This document shows, piece after piece, positions 1 through 6,745 of a stretch of 11,174 nt of DNA. Each line of letters starts with the position of its first letter. Within the stretch, counting starts at the first letter, position 1. This DNA is from JAPOPJ01 sp964538885 (GTDB lineage Archaea; Thermoproteota; Nitrososphaeria; Nitrososphaerales; Nitrosopumilaceae). The position numbers and the translations under genes are program-made. The DNA is taken from contig CAZIHR010000118.1 of NCBI GenBank assembly GCA_964538885.1, positions 1 through 11,174 of the forward strand. The letters run 5' to 3'. The notes under the pieces are model-generated. The model saw only the letters and a program-made list of their open reading frames with translations. It searched no databases and was not told where the DNA came from.

Positions 1-197
1 CTGTAACGGGCGGAACCCAGATTTTAGGGGATTCGAACCATGCATGTGGTGTGGTAACGAACGTCAGATTAATAAGAATATGGAACCTGTAACGGGCAGG
101 ATCGGTTGCGATTAGGCAGGAAGGACAGGCGGAATCCGGGGCGCAATCGGGAGCATGCCGGTAGTCGACAAACTGGAAGAGCGTCGGAAGCGAGGGA

Positions 198-753
198 ATG
201 CTCGGGGGGACGGGTTCCGGGGATGATGACAACGTCCTGTTCGTACCGGCGGCGGGTGTAACGCTCGCCCTCATGCTGTACAGGCGCAGAGCGGTGGCAT
301 CAGGCGACTGCGTGGTTCTGCTGGTAGTCTCTGTCACGCTTCCCGCCGCGTCGGGCGTGTCGTTTCTGCCCGTTCTGGCAGGCCTGCTTGGCGTCACCAT
401 GCTGGCGTTTGCGGTGGTGGGATACAACGCGGCGCTGAACGTGTCACACGTGGCGAGGCTGTACCGGCACCCGGCCGCGGGAAGATGCCCTTTCTCCACG
501 TGCATAACCGCGGGCGCCCTCAAAAAGGCGGCCGCATTCTTTGCGGCGCACCACCGGAGGGTGGGAGAGGCACGTGATCCGCATTGACGACGGGCAGGGT
601 GGCTTCTCGTTGCGTGCGACACCCGTGGGCACAAGGGGATGGGAAAGGGGCGACGCGTAAGGGTGGCCGGTGATGGTGACCGCCCCCGTGATCCCGTTTC
701 TGCTGGCATCTACGATCCTGCTGTTGCTACTGTCCCCATTGCTTGCGGCCTAG
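198..753 (+). pseudogene. Remnant of an archaeal prepilin (GxGD) peptidase, frameshifted
   Basis: I read this as a decayed class III/preflagellin-type prepilin peptidase, a membrane aspartic protease that cleaves archaellin and pilin leaders. The first frame (198-587) has a hydrophobic helix, a basic stretch RRR, then ASGD at residues 34-37, fitting the GxGD motif with its catalytic Asp, then long hydrophobic segments and YNAALN. Near position 568 the coding sense moves to the next frame, which runs to TAG 751-753 through an internal TAA (658-660) and ends in a hydrophobic helix preceded by VMVTAPVIPF, resembling the VWVTPGIPF-like tail of archaeal prepilin peptidases. The N-terminal part carrying the first catalytic Asp is not recognisable upstream. 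At least one frameshift, one stop and an N-terminal truncation make it inactive. It could instead be another small membrane protein. The family call rests on remembered motif order, not on a search. Confidence 0.45.
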
Positions 754-820
754 CCCCACACTCCTCTCCCCCCAAGGGGGTCGACAGTTCAGAAAATCCG
801 TGAAAGCCGCACAATCTGCA

Positions 821-828
821 TTTTTTTT
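821..828 (+). terminator. Oligo-T tract, possible terminator
   Basis: Eight consecutive T on the plus strand, about 70 bp after the peptidase remnant. Archaeal RNA polymerase stops at such tracts. The assignment is inference from sequence only. Confidence 0.3.
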
Positions 829-1022
829 AACAACTTTTGTTACAGCAGGAATATCTTTCCCAGAAAAAAGTTGGGGCATAGCTTTTGTAGCTTGCGGCCG
901 CCCCGATATAGGAACTTGACGAGCCGGACCAGGCCATTCCAAGCCCGAGCGGCCCCGGCATATTCGCCAAGGAACATGGCAATGACACGCATCATAATGG
1001 ACGCACCCCCGAAGCATGGAAG

Positions 1023-1029
1023 ATTTATT
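1023..1029 (+). promoter_or_regulatory. TATA box of the DUF3800 gene
   Basis: TTTATTA is centred at 1026, about 26-27 nt before the GTG at 1053. That is the usual archaeal TATA-to-start distance and suggests a leaderless transcript. No Shine-Dalgarno sequence is seen before either candidate start. Confidence 0.45.
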
Positions 1030-1052
1030 AGATTAACGTGACGTTCTGGATT

Positions 1053-1814
1053 GTGAATTACTGCACGCTATATGCTGACGGCTCTGGAGGTCATGGCTGG
1101 GTTAAGCCAGTCGGCAAGGATCCTAACAGGTTTCACACACTAGCGGGACTGATCATTGATCCCGAAAGCGACTTGTTAGCGAGAGACCGAGTAAATAAAA
1201 TTCTGAATTCGTACATTCCAGAAGAAGCTAAAAACATACGGCCCAACAAGGAATATGAACTGCATTTTGATGCAATAAAATCCGCACGCGGCATATACAG
1301 GAAGATCGACAAAAAAGAGCGGGATGAGATAATTTACAAGACGTTTGAGACTATTGTGGTATTAAAGCCGATTGCAATTGCCAGCACCGTGGACAAAGTG
1401 GCAGAGTGGCAGAAATGGGGAGAAAGGGCGCTTAATCCGCAACCGTATGCCATGAGATCCGTTATCCATAAATTTTCTATGCACTTGAACAGGCGGAGCA
1501 AAATAGGTAGCGTAATCTATGACGAAGATAAAATCCAGTTCAATTTGTTACTGCAAGAAGAGGTTATTAATTTTAGAAAAAATGGCATCGGGATCGACTT
1601 TCAAAGTCGGCCAGACAGGCTGGAAAAAATTCTAAACAACATCAACTTCTGTCCGTCCCATCTTAGTCCTGGCTTGCAACTTGCAGACTTTGCAGCCAGT
1701 GCAGTCTGGCAGAAATATGAGCACAGCAATGACGAGTTTTACGGGCTAATTGAGCCGTTATGGGAGCATGACCTAGCTTCACAGAAAACACATCGCGACA
1801 GCCTGATATCATAA
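1053..1814 (+). CDS. DUF3800 domain protein
   Basis: The product is about 253 residues, the usual size for DUF3800, a family of unknown biochemical role often found in mobile elements and defence-rich regions. Family landmarks in order are: an N-terminal beta strand with LYADGSG (usual form xxIDESG, so the Glu is replaced), ELHF about 70 residues in, a VIYDED strand near the middle, and the C-terminal helix SPGLQLADFAASAVWQ with the conserved Q-x-A-D. These spaced acidic residues recall an RNase H-like fold, but activity is unproven. I chose the GTG at 1053 because the TATA box fits a leaderless start there and the family begins a few residues before the first Asp; a GTG at 1038 in the same frame is the alternative. 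The gene is uninterrupted between two pseudogenes and is less GC-rich than they are, so it may be a more recent or selected cargo gene. Confidence 0.8.
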   Translation: MNYCTLYADGSGGHGWVKPVGKDPNRFHTLAGLIIDPESDLLARDRVNKILNSYIPEEAKNIRPNKEYELHFDAIKSARGIYRKIDKKERDEIIYKTFETIVVLKPIAIASTVDKVAEWQKWGERALNPQPYAMRSVIHKFSMHLNRRSKIGSVIYDEDKIQFNLLLQEEVINFRKNGIGIDFQSRPDRLEKILNNINFCPSHLSPGLQLADFAASAVWQKYEHSNDEFYGLIEPLWEHDLASQKTHRDSLIS

Positions 1815-1828
1815 GGACAAAGGCGAAA

Positions 1829-1869
1829 TGACTCTAAGGAGTCACTCCATCGAGACTCTAAGGAATCTC
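1829..1869 (+). terminator. Two tandem hairpins with identical TAAG loops
   Basis: TGACTC-TAAG-GAGTCA (1829-1844) is a perfect 6-bp stem with a 4-nt loop. GAGACTC-TAAG-GAATCTC (1852-1869) is a 7-bp stem with one C-A mismatch and the same loop. They start 14 bp after the DUF3800 stop codon. They may form a 3'-end or terminator structure, or be a short diverged duplication. No long T run follows directly. Confidence 0.4.
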
Positions 1870-1982
1870 TCCTTTATCTGGCAAATAGTACGCCTTCTTC
1901 ATATTTTAGTGCATCGGTTACCGGTTCTTGACAATTCCCACCCCGGCACATTCGCTTAAAAGCCGCACGGCGCATCATACCC

Positions 1983-3216
1983 GTGGAGATCATACGCGAA
2001 CGCCTCTTTGCCGAGCCGCTCAAACGAGTATACGGGCACGCATACCTGATAACCCCGGCCAACTTTCGCATACTCTCGGAGGAAAAGCTGCGGCGCAGGC
2101 TCGCAGAGTTCTTTGAGATGCTCAGTATGCTAGAGCATGCGGCTGCCATCACCCTTGAGCGCGTGCCCATAGCTGTCGGGGAGAACAACGGGGGCCAAGC
2201 GAACGGCGGCAGGATGGACGTGCTACGGGTCATGCTAGACGCGGCAGATCCCCTCGATGCTGTGCTTGAGAGGCTGGGATTCTCATATACAATTGATGAG
2301 CCCCGAGATGAGCTGGCGGTCACGGCGCAGGGGGTACGTGACTTTGCGTGCGCGGTGGACGGATCGACTCTGTACGGGAGGGCGTACACCGTGTATGGCG
2401 TCCCCGCCGTACTGCCGCCCGCATGGGTACATGACGTGTTCGACACGTTCCACCGGCTCCAGGTACACGTGGCGCCGGTCCGCCCCGACGACGCCCTCCG
2501 CAAGATGGAGAACCGCGAGCTGCTCTACAGCGGGGTGCGCACAAGCAGGGCCGACATCCAGAAGAAGTTGCGGGACATACGCTCCCTCAAGCAGGATCTC
2601 GAGCTTGGCAACACGTCCGCCTTTGCGTTTACGATCAATGGTTTTGTGTTTGCTGCATCCCGGCGGGAGCTCTACGGGCTGCACCGTATCGTCAAGCGCA
2701 ACACGAGGGCGATGAACATACGCGTCACGACATCACTCGGCAGGCAGCGGCACATCGTGCTGGGATGGGGGCCTCGTGGCTGGGATGGGGGCCTCGTGGC
2801 TGGGCGCCATGTACAGCATGCACGTGCTCTACCCGTTCATGTCATCTGACATGCTTGGGGCCCCAAACGGCGTCATGCTTGGCAGAAATTTGGACACGCA
2901 GGGCCCCGTCATATACGACGTCAACCTGCGCAAGAACCACAACGTCTTCACCGCGGGGACCACCGGATCGGGCAAGTCGTTTACGAACAAGATACTGCTA
3001 AAGCGGTTCCTGGAAAAGCGCCCGGACACAATGTGCATAGTAATAGACCTGCAGGGTGAGTACGCGGAGCACGCATAATACTTCGAGCTTGACAGGGTGG
3101 AGGTAAGCCCCGGGCGGGAGTACGGGCTGAACCCGTTTGCATTAAGCCCGCAAGAAGGGCCGGCAGCCTGCTGCATGTGGCATAACCCCGAAATTGCTTC
3201 CTTGGATTATGACTAG
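1983..3216 (+). pseudogene. VirB4/TraC-type conjugation ATPase, frameshifted and truncated
   Basis: This is the remnant of a VirB4-family ATPase, the cytoplasmic motor that energises type IV secretion and conjugation. The first frame (GTG 1983 to about 2760) encodes the N-terminal VirB4-like domain. The sense then shifts frame at a 20-bp tandem duplication (2761-2800) and continues through LGRNL, a strand-rich stretch and the Walker A motif GTTGSGKS (2956-2979), then IVIDLQGEYAE. An in-frame TAA (3076-3078) interrupts it. After that stop the same frame still reads YFELDRVEVSPGREYGLNPF, typical of the family, up to TAG 3214-3216. The second half of the motor domain, including Walker B, is missing. 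The frame is open upstream to 1932, so the true start is uncertain. A HerA-like ATPase is the alternative, but the long N-terminal domain favours VirB4. It ends 4 bp from the tRNA-Ala 3' end. Confidence 0.75.
2761..2800 (+). repeat. Perfect 20-bp tandem duplication inside the VirB4 pseudogene
   Basis: Positions 2761-2780 and 2781-2800 are identical. Twenty bases is not a multiple of three, and the coding sense changes frame here. The net shift is one base, so one further base has probably been lost nearby, perhaps in the adjoining G run. Confidence 0.9.
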
Positions 3217-3220
3217 AAAA

Positions 3221-3292
3221 TGGACCGGGGGGGAATCGAACCCCCGACATCCTCGTTGCGAACGAGGCATTATTCCACTAAACCACCGGCCC
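3221..3292 (-). tRNA. tRNA-Ala (anticodon CGC)
   Basis: The minus strand folds into a full cloverleaf. The acceptor stem is GGGCCGG/CCGGTCC with the alanine identity pair G3-U70 and discriminator A. The D arm is short. The anticodon stem is CCTCG/CGAGG with loop TTCGCAA, giving anticodon CGC (codon GCG). The variable loop has 5 nt and the T arm is GGGGG-TTCGATT-CCCCC. No CCA is encoded. The 3' end faces the decaying GC-rich region, the usual side for integrase attachment. I saw no intron. Confidence 0.93.
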
Positions 3293-3313
3293 TCATTTAC
3301 CTCGTCTTTGTGC

Positions 3314-3323
3314 GTTTTTATTC
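3314..3323 (-). promoter_or_regulatory. TATA box of tRNA-Ala
   Basis: On the minus strand this reads GAATAAAAAC. Its centre is about 27 nt upstream of the first base of the tRNA (3292), the normal archaeal spacing. Confidence 0.5.
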
Positions 3324-3424
3324 ATTTTCTTGACTAACTGTAATTTGCGTTACCTGAAACATACCGTGATGAGATCTTGTCGTGATCCATATCCATTCAA
3401 ATATCATATACAAATCATATAACG

Positions 3425-3431
3425 CATAATA
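3425..3431 (+). promoter_or_regulatory. Candidate TATA box of the dihydropyrimidinase-like gene
   Basis: CATAATA is centred about 28 nt before the GTG start at 3456, consistent with leaderless transcription. The surrounding sequence (3400-3432) is AT-rich with other TATA-like strings, so the exact box is uncertain. Confidence 0.35.
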
Positions 3432-3455
3432 GATGCGACTGCCTGAAGCTATATT

Positions 3456-4850
3456 GTGACGTATGACACCATAATAACTGACTCGCATATAGTACTACAT
3501 CAGGGAATTGTAGAAAAAAACATCATAATTGATGACGGCAAGATAGTAGGATTCACCAACGATACACCACCATGTGATCACAAGATTGATGGCACCGGTC
3601 TTATCTCTGTCCCGGGCCCAATAGACCCACATGTCCACTATGGTGTGTATTCGCCAATCAATAAAGCTGCAAGGACGGAGTCACACGCGGCAGCAATAGG
3701 TGGTATTACAACCATGATAAGGATGCTTCGACTGAACGAACCATTTACCACATCTCTTGATGAGCAGCTTGCCACAGCATCCCGATACCACTATATTGAC
3801 TATACAGTACACGCATCAATTTTCACCCAACAACAAGTCAAGGAGATGAACTATTGCGTAAGAAAAGGCATCACATCATTTAAGATATACATGAATCTTG
3901 GGGGAGAGATTGGTCATGTGCACATGGACATGCCTCCCTATTCCTCCCAGCTTGTGGTTACAGACGTTGATGTTAACTTTGAGCTTGTAAATCAGACAGT
4001 AAGAGAGGCCGCTTCCTTAGGGTGCCCGGTACTTGTACATGCTGAAGATTACGAATCATGCGCGTGTGGGATCCAAACTGCCAAGGAAAAAAATCAGGAT
4101 GGATTGTCAGCGTGGTCTAGTAGTCGTCCCCCGGAATCAGAAGCCAAAGCTATCAAAACTGTATGCAAGCTTGGTCGAGATTACAACTGTACTATCTATT
4201 TTGTACATATTGGATCACAGTTGGCCCTAGAGCAGATTGCCGAGGAGCGGCGACTTGGGGCAAAAATTTTTGTAGAGACATGCCCCCATTACCTTACACT
4301 TTCACACAACAGGCAGGATGGCTATCTTGCCAAAGTCATGCCACCCATCAGAACCGCCCACGACAAGAAGGCGGTATGGGATGCACTTACCGGAGGTCTT
4401 GTTGATACTATAGGTACTGATCATGTAGCAAATCGGCTTGCACTGAAGCTTGGAGGCAAGGATGTATGGGATGCCTCTGCTGGATTTCCCGGAATCGGCA
4501 CTGCAATTCCCATCCTTTTGAGTGAGGGAGTCCACAAGAACAGAATCACACTTGAACAGTTTGTCCGGCTAACGAGCTTTAATACAGCACAGATATTCGG
4601 GCTGTATCCTAGAAAGGGTACACTTGCAAAAAATTCCGATGCAGACATTACACTCATAGACCTGAAGAGACACCAGAAGATTACACCTGATCTATTTGGC
4701 GGGTTCTCTGATTATACTGTATATGGAGAAATGGATCTTGAGGGCTGGCCAGTCAAGACGATAGTACGCGGCAAACTGGTATCTGATGATTTTCAGGTGG
4801 TAGGAAAACTTGGACACGGAAAACTGGTGAAACGCTCTGTAGACAGCTGA
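3456..4850 (+). CDS. Dihydropyrimidinase/hydantoinase-family cyclic amidohydrolase
   Basis: A 464-residue cytoplasmic metal-dependent hydrolase of the dihydropyrimidinase-allantoinase-dihydroorotase group, which opens cyclic amide rings such as dihydrouracil or hydantoins. The binuclear-metal ligands are all present: H59 and H61 (DPHVH), K143 in SFKIYMN (the lysine that is carboxylated in this family), H195 (LVHAED), H251 (FVHIGS) and D322 (GTDH). TCPHYL (275-280) is also typical. The usual PGGID is PGPID here (P55). Length matches dihydropyrimidinases (about 460). The GTG start gives the expected beta strand with IIxxxxIV at the N terminus and fits a leaderless promoter. The substrate cannot be fixed from sequence; dihydropyrimidine or hydantoin is more likely than dihydroorotate. 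It precedes the riboflavin genes by 160 bp and seems separately transcribed. Confidence 0.85.
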   Translation: MTYDTIITDSHIVLHQGIVEKNIIIDDGKIVGFTNDTPPCDHKIDGTGLISVPGPIDPHVHYGVYSPINKAARTESHAAAIGGITTMIRMLRLNEPFTTSLDEQLATASRYHYIDYTVHASIFTQQQVKEMNYCVRKGITSFKIYMNLGGEIGHVHMDMPPYSSQLVVTDVDVNFELVNQTVREAASLGCPVLVHAEDYESCACGIQTAKEKNQDGLSAWSSSRPPESEAKAIKTVCKLGRDYNCTIYFVHIGSQLALEQIAEERRLGAKIFVETCPHYLTLSHNRQDGYLAKVMPPIRTAHDKKAVWDALTGGLVDTIGTDHVANRLALKLGGKDVWDASAGFPGIGTAIPILLSEGVHKNRITLEQFVRLTSFNTAQIFGLYPRKGTLAKNSDADITLIDLKRHQKITPDLFGGFSDYTVYGEMDLEGWPVKTIVRGKLVSDDFQVVGKLGHGKLVKRSVDS

Positions 4851-4908
4851 TATTCTTTTGTTCATATGCACCATTTTCATTTACAAACAAGAAAAATCGA
4901 TCATAAAT

Positions 4909-4922
4909 ACCACGTTTGTGGT
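4909..4922. promoter_or_regulatory. Inverted repeat upstream of ribE
   Basis: ACCAC-GTTT-GTGGT is a perfect 5-bp inverted repeat lying about 57 bp upstream of the ribE TATA box. It could be an operator half-site pair or chance. I cannot match it to a known regulator such as RbkR. Confidence 0.2.
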
Positions 4923-4978
4923 GACTGTTGTGAACTGTACGTGGATCATAATTCTGTATGCATCTACGGCAAAACAAC

Positions 4979-4987
4979 TTATATAAA
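4979..4987 (+). promoter_or_regulatory. TATA box of ribE
   Basis: TTATATAAA is centred at 4983, 27 nt before the GTG at 5010. This strong box decides the ribE start and predicts a leaderless mRNA. Confidence 0.65.
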
Positions 4988-5009
4988 AAGTGGATTGCCA
5001 TCTTTTTCC

Positions 5010-5594
5010 GTGTTTACGGGAATAGTGGCAGGCACTGGAACAGTCAAAACGCTCTCCAAAAACCCCAAAAACAGGAGTGCGATCCAGATGCAAGTAAACC
5101 TTGGAAGGCACTCTAAGGGCCTCAAATCCGGTCAAAGCGTAGCAGTAAATGGTGTATGCCTTACAGTTACCAGAATATCAAAATCCATCTGCCACTTTGA
5201 GATGATCGACGAGACAGTAAAGAAGACCAGTCTTGGAAATCTCGAGCCCGGTCAAATTGTCAATATAGAACGTAGTGTGCAAGTGGGTCAACGACTTGAG
5301 GGACATTTTGTGCTAGGTCATGTAGATGGTGTGGGCACAATACAGAAAATCAAGAACACACCAAAAGAGGTACGAGTATGGTTTGACATTCCCAAAAAGC
5401 TGTCCAAATATGTTGTCAAGAAAGGCTCCATTGCAGTAGATGGAATTAGCCTAACTGTAACTAGTATTAGTGGCACAAGCATGTCTGCAAGTCTCATTCC
5501 ACACACCATCAATGTTACAAACTTCAAGAACAGGCAACTCGGCGACAAAGTCAACATTGAAACTGATATTATTGGGAAATACATCCTCAAGTGA
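5010..5594 (+). CDS. ribE: Riboflavin synthase (two lumazine-binding domains)
   Basis: It joins two molecules of 6,7-dimethyl-8-ribityllumazine, giving riboflavin and 5-amino-6-ribitylaminouracil. The 194-residue length is typical of the bacterial-type trimeric enzyme. The tandem beta-barrel domains are both recognisable: the first has the N-terminal FTGIV and VAVNGVCLTVT, the second GHFVLGHVDGVGTI and IAVDGISLTVT, with INVTNF and VNIETDIIGKY at the end. The frame is open 48 codons further upstream, but FTGIV is the universal N terminus, and the TATA box 27 nt before GTG 5010 fits a leaderless start. It heads the riboflavin block, 69 nt before ribB. Many archaea instead use a RibH-like archaeal RibC, so this is the bacterial type in an otherwise archaeal pathway. 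Confidence 0.93.
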   Translation: MFTGIVAGTGTVKTLSKNPKNRSAIQMQVNLGRHSKGLKSGQSVAVNGVCLTVTRISKSICHFEMIDETVKKTSLGNLEPGQIVNIERSVQVGQRLEGHFVLGHVDGVGTIQKIKNTPKEVRVWFDIPKKLSKYVVKKGSIAVDGISLTVTSISGTSMSASLIPHTINVTNFKNRQLGDKVNIETDIIGKYILK

Positions 5595-5607
5595 ACTACA
5601 ATTTTAT

Positions 5608-5619
5608 TGGTAATTACCA
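5608..5619. promoter_or_regulatory. Perfect 12-bp palindrome upstream of ribB
   Basis: TGGTAATTACCA lies between the ribE stop and the ribB TATA box, about 15 bp upstream of that box. The position suits a regulator site for the downstream riboflavin genes. No regulator can be named from the sequence. Confidence 0.35.
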
Positions 5620-5633
5620 GTTTTTTAGTAAGC

Positions 5634-5639
5634 TTTATA
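5634..5639 (+). promoter_or_regulatory. TATA box of ribB
   Basis: TTTATA is centred at 5636-5637, about 27 nt before the TTG at 5664. This suggests that ribB and the genes behind it have their own promoter besides read-through from ribE. Confidence 0.45.
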
Positions 5640-5663
5640 CCTTGTTGGGAGAGATTTTTGATA

Positions 5664-6326
5664 TTGACCGTAGAGTCTGGCCTTGAATCTTTGAGGCGCG
5701 GTGAGTTTGTCCTGTTGTTTGATTCTGCTGGACGTGAAAATGAGGTAGATATGGTGGTCGCGGCAGAGTTTGTATCGCCGGAGCATGTTGCACGAATGCG
5801 ACAGCATGCAGGTGGTCTTTTATGTATGGCAGTAGAAAACAGCCTTGCACGTTCGCTGGGCCTCAGATACATGCATGATATATTGACTGAATCGGGTACG
5901 GATCGGGAGATGATCATGGGGATTGCCCCATATGGTGACCGCTCGACATTTTCAATCTCACTAAATCACTATCAGACATATACTGGAATTACTGACAGAG
6001 ACAGATCCTTGACAATACGCGAATTTGCTCGTATGTATAATGTAGAAAACAAAAGAAAAAAATTTGTCTCCTCATTCAAGACACCTGGCCATGTGCCTGT
6101 GTTGATTGCATCTGCTGGTCTACTACGTGACAGACAGGGTCACACAGAGATGTCCGTTTACCTTGCCCATCTTGCTGGCATGACGCCTGTTACTGCACTT
6201 TGTGAAATGATGGATGCAGAAACATATGTGGGACTGTCTGTTGAAAAGGCCCACAAGTATGCAAAAAGCCACGGTTTTCCCCTGATTGACTGCCAAGAAC
6301 TCTTAGAGTATGCCAAGGTGCATTAA
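5664..6326 (+). CDS. ribB: 3,4-dihydroxy-2-butanone 4-phosphate synthase
   Basis: It converts ribulose 5-phosphate to the four-carbon unit that RibH condenses with the pyrimidine. Length is 220 residues, normal for the single-domain enzyme (about 215-225). The start of the active-site loop reads RENEVDMVVAAEF (family form DRENExD, with Gly in place of the first Asp), followed by RQHAGGLLCMA, then STFSISLNHYQTYTGITDRDR and the C-terminal GHTEMSVYLAHLAG, each conserved in the family. There is no GTP cyclohydrolase II domain, consistent with use of GTP cyclohydrolase III nearby. No ATG precedes the conserved part. TTG 5664 suits the TATA box; TTG 5658 is preceded by a GGAG (5648-5651) at good spacing and is an equal alternative. 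RibH starts 2 nt after the stop. Confidence 0.9.
   Translation: MTVESGLESLRRGEFVLLFDSAGRENEVDMVVAAEFVSPEHVARMRQHAGGLLCMAVENSLARSLGLRYMHDILTESGTDREMIMGIAPYGDRSTFSISLNHYQTYTGITDRDRSLTIREFARMYNVENKRKKFVSSFKTPGHVPVLIASAGLLRDRQGHTEMSVYLAHLAGMTPVTALCEMMDAETYVGLSVEKAHKYAKSHGFPLIDCQELLEYAKVH
6315..6320 (+). promoter_or_regulatory. Ribosome binding site of ribH
   Basis: AAGGTG, inside the end of ribB, lies 8 nt before the TTG at 6329 and matches the archaeal anti-Shine-Dalgarno sequence. It supports the unusual TTG start. Confidence 0.55.
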
Positions 6327-6328
6327 TC

Positions 6329-6745
6329 TTGAACATTGGTGTGGTGGTCTCAGATTTTAACTCTAAAGTTACCTCTAGAATGCTATTGGTGGCCCAAGAA
6401 AAAGCCCTACAGATGAAGCTCAAGATAGTACACACATGTCACGTCCCTGGAGCATATGACATGCCAATTGTAGTTAATTTGCTGTTACAGAGAAAAGATA
6501 TTGATGCAATAGTGACACTGGGTGCAATAATTAAGGGACAGACCAAACACGACGAAGTCATCGCCCACACTACATTCCATACACTAACTGATCTATCAAT
6601 CAAATACCAGAAACCGGTATCTTTGGGAATATCTGGTCCTAGTATGCATGAACGTCACGCCTATGCCCGGATCCGGCCCGTGGCAGAGCGTGCAATAGAA
6701 GCCGTTGTACAAATATACTCTGAACTAGGGAAAATTCAGAAATGA
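6329..6745 (+). CDS. ribH: 6,7-dimethyl-8-ribityllumazine synthase
   Basis: It condenses 5-amino-6-ribitylaminouracil with 3,4-dihydroxybutanone phosphate. The 138 residues match archaeal lumazine synthases. Visible family features are the N-terminal VVVSDFN (substrate ring stacking and ribityl binding), HVPGAYDMP (usually VPGAFELP, the ribityl-binding turn), GAIIKGQTKHDEV with the catalytic-region His, and ISGPS near the C terminus. The TTG start follows a good AAGGTG site and gives MNIGVVVSDFN, the expected N terminus. It begins 2 nt after ribB and its TGA overlaps the ATG of gch3 (ATGA), showing translational coupling. Confidence 0.93.
   Translation: MNIGVVVSDFNSKVTSRMLLVAQEKALQMKLKIVHTCHVPGAYDMPIVVNLLLQRKDIDAIVTLGAIIKGQTKHDEVIAHTTFHTLTDLSIKYQKPVSLGISGPSMHERHAYARIRPVAERAIEAVVQIYSELGKIQK

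Larger units (their letters stand above)
754..1052. other. Intergenic stretch between two island genes
   Basis: No convincing gene is visible. A C5/G5 inverted repeat (769-780, two-base loop) lies just after the peptidase remnant and a run of eight T (821-828) follows. Together these could terminate plus-strand transcription, since archaeal terminators are oligo-T. A minus-strand open frame covers 727-1017 but matches nothing I recognise and overlaps the remnant. The right end carries the promoter of the DUF3800 gene. Confidence 0.4.

Noticed and set aside
727..1017. Minus-strand 96-codon frame divergent from DUF3800
   Set aside because: No family is recognised, it overlaps the peptidase remnant, and no promoter is visible on that strand.
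1874..2684. Long minus-strand open frames opposite virB4
   Set aside because: They are Ser/Arg/Thr-rich shadows of the GC-rich plus-strand VirB4 frame, which has clear family motifs.
2765..3001. Plus-strand frame continuing the first VirB4 frame register after a single repeat unit
   Set aside because: Its residues are Ser/Thr/Arg/Cys-rich nonsense, while the neighbouring frame carries Walker A and other family motifs.
4866..5009. N-terminal extension of riboflavin synthase
   Set aside because: The conserved protein begins at FTGIV, and a strong TATA box lies inside the supposed extension, so this part is promoter DNA.
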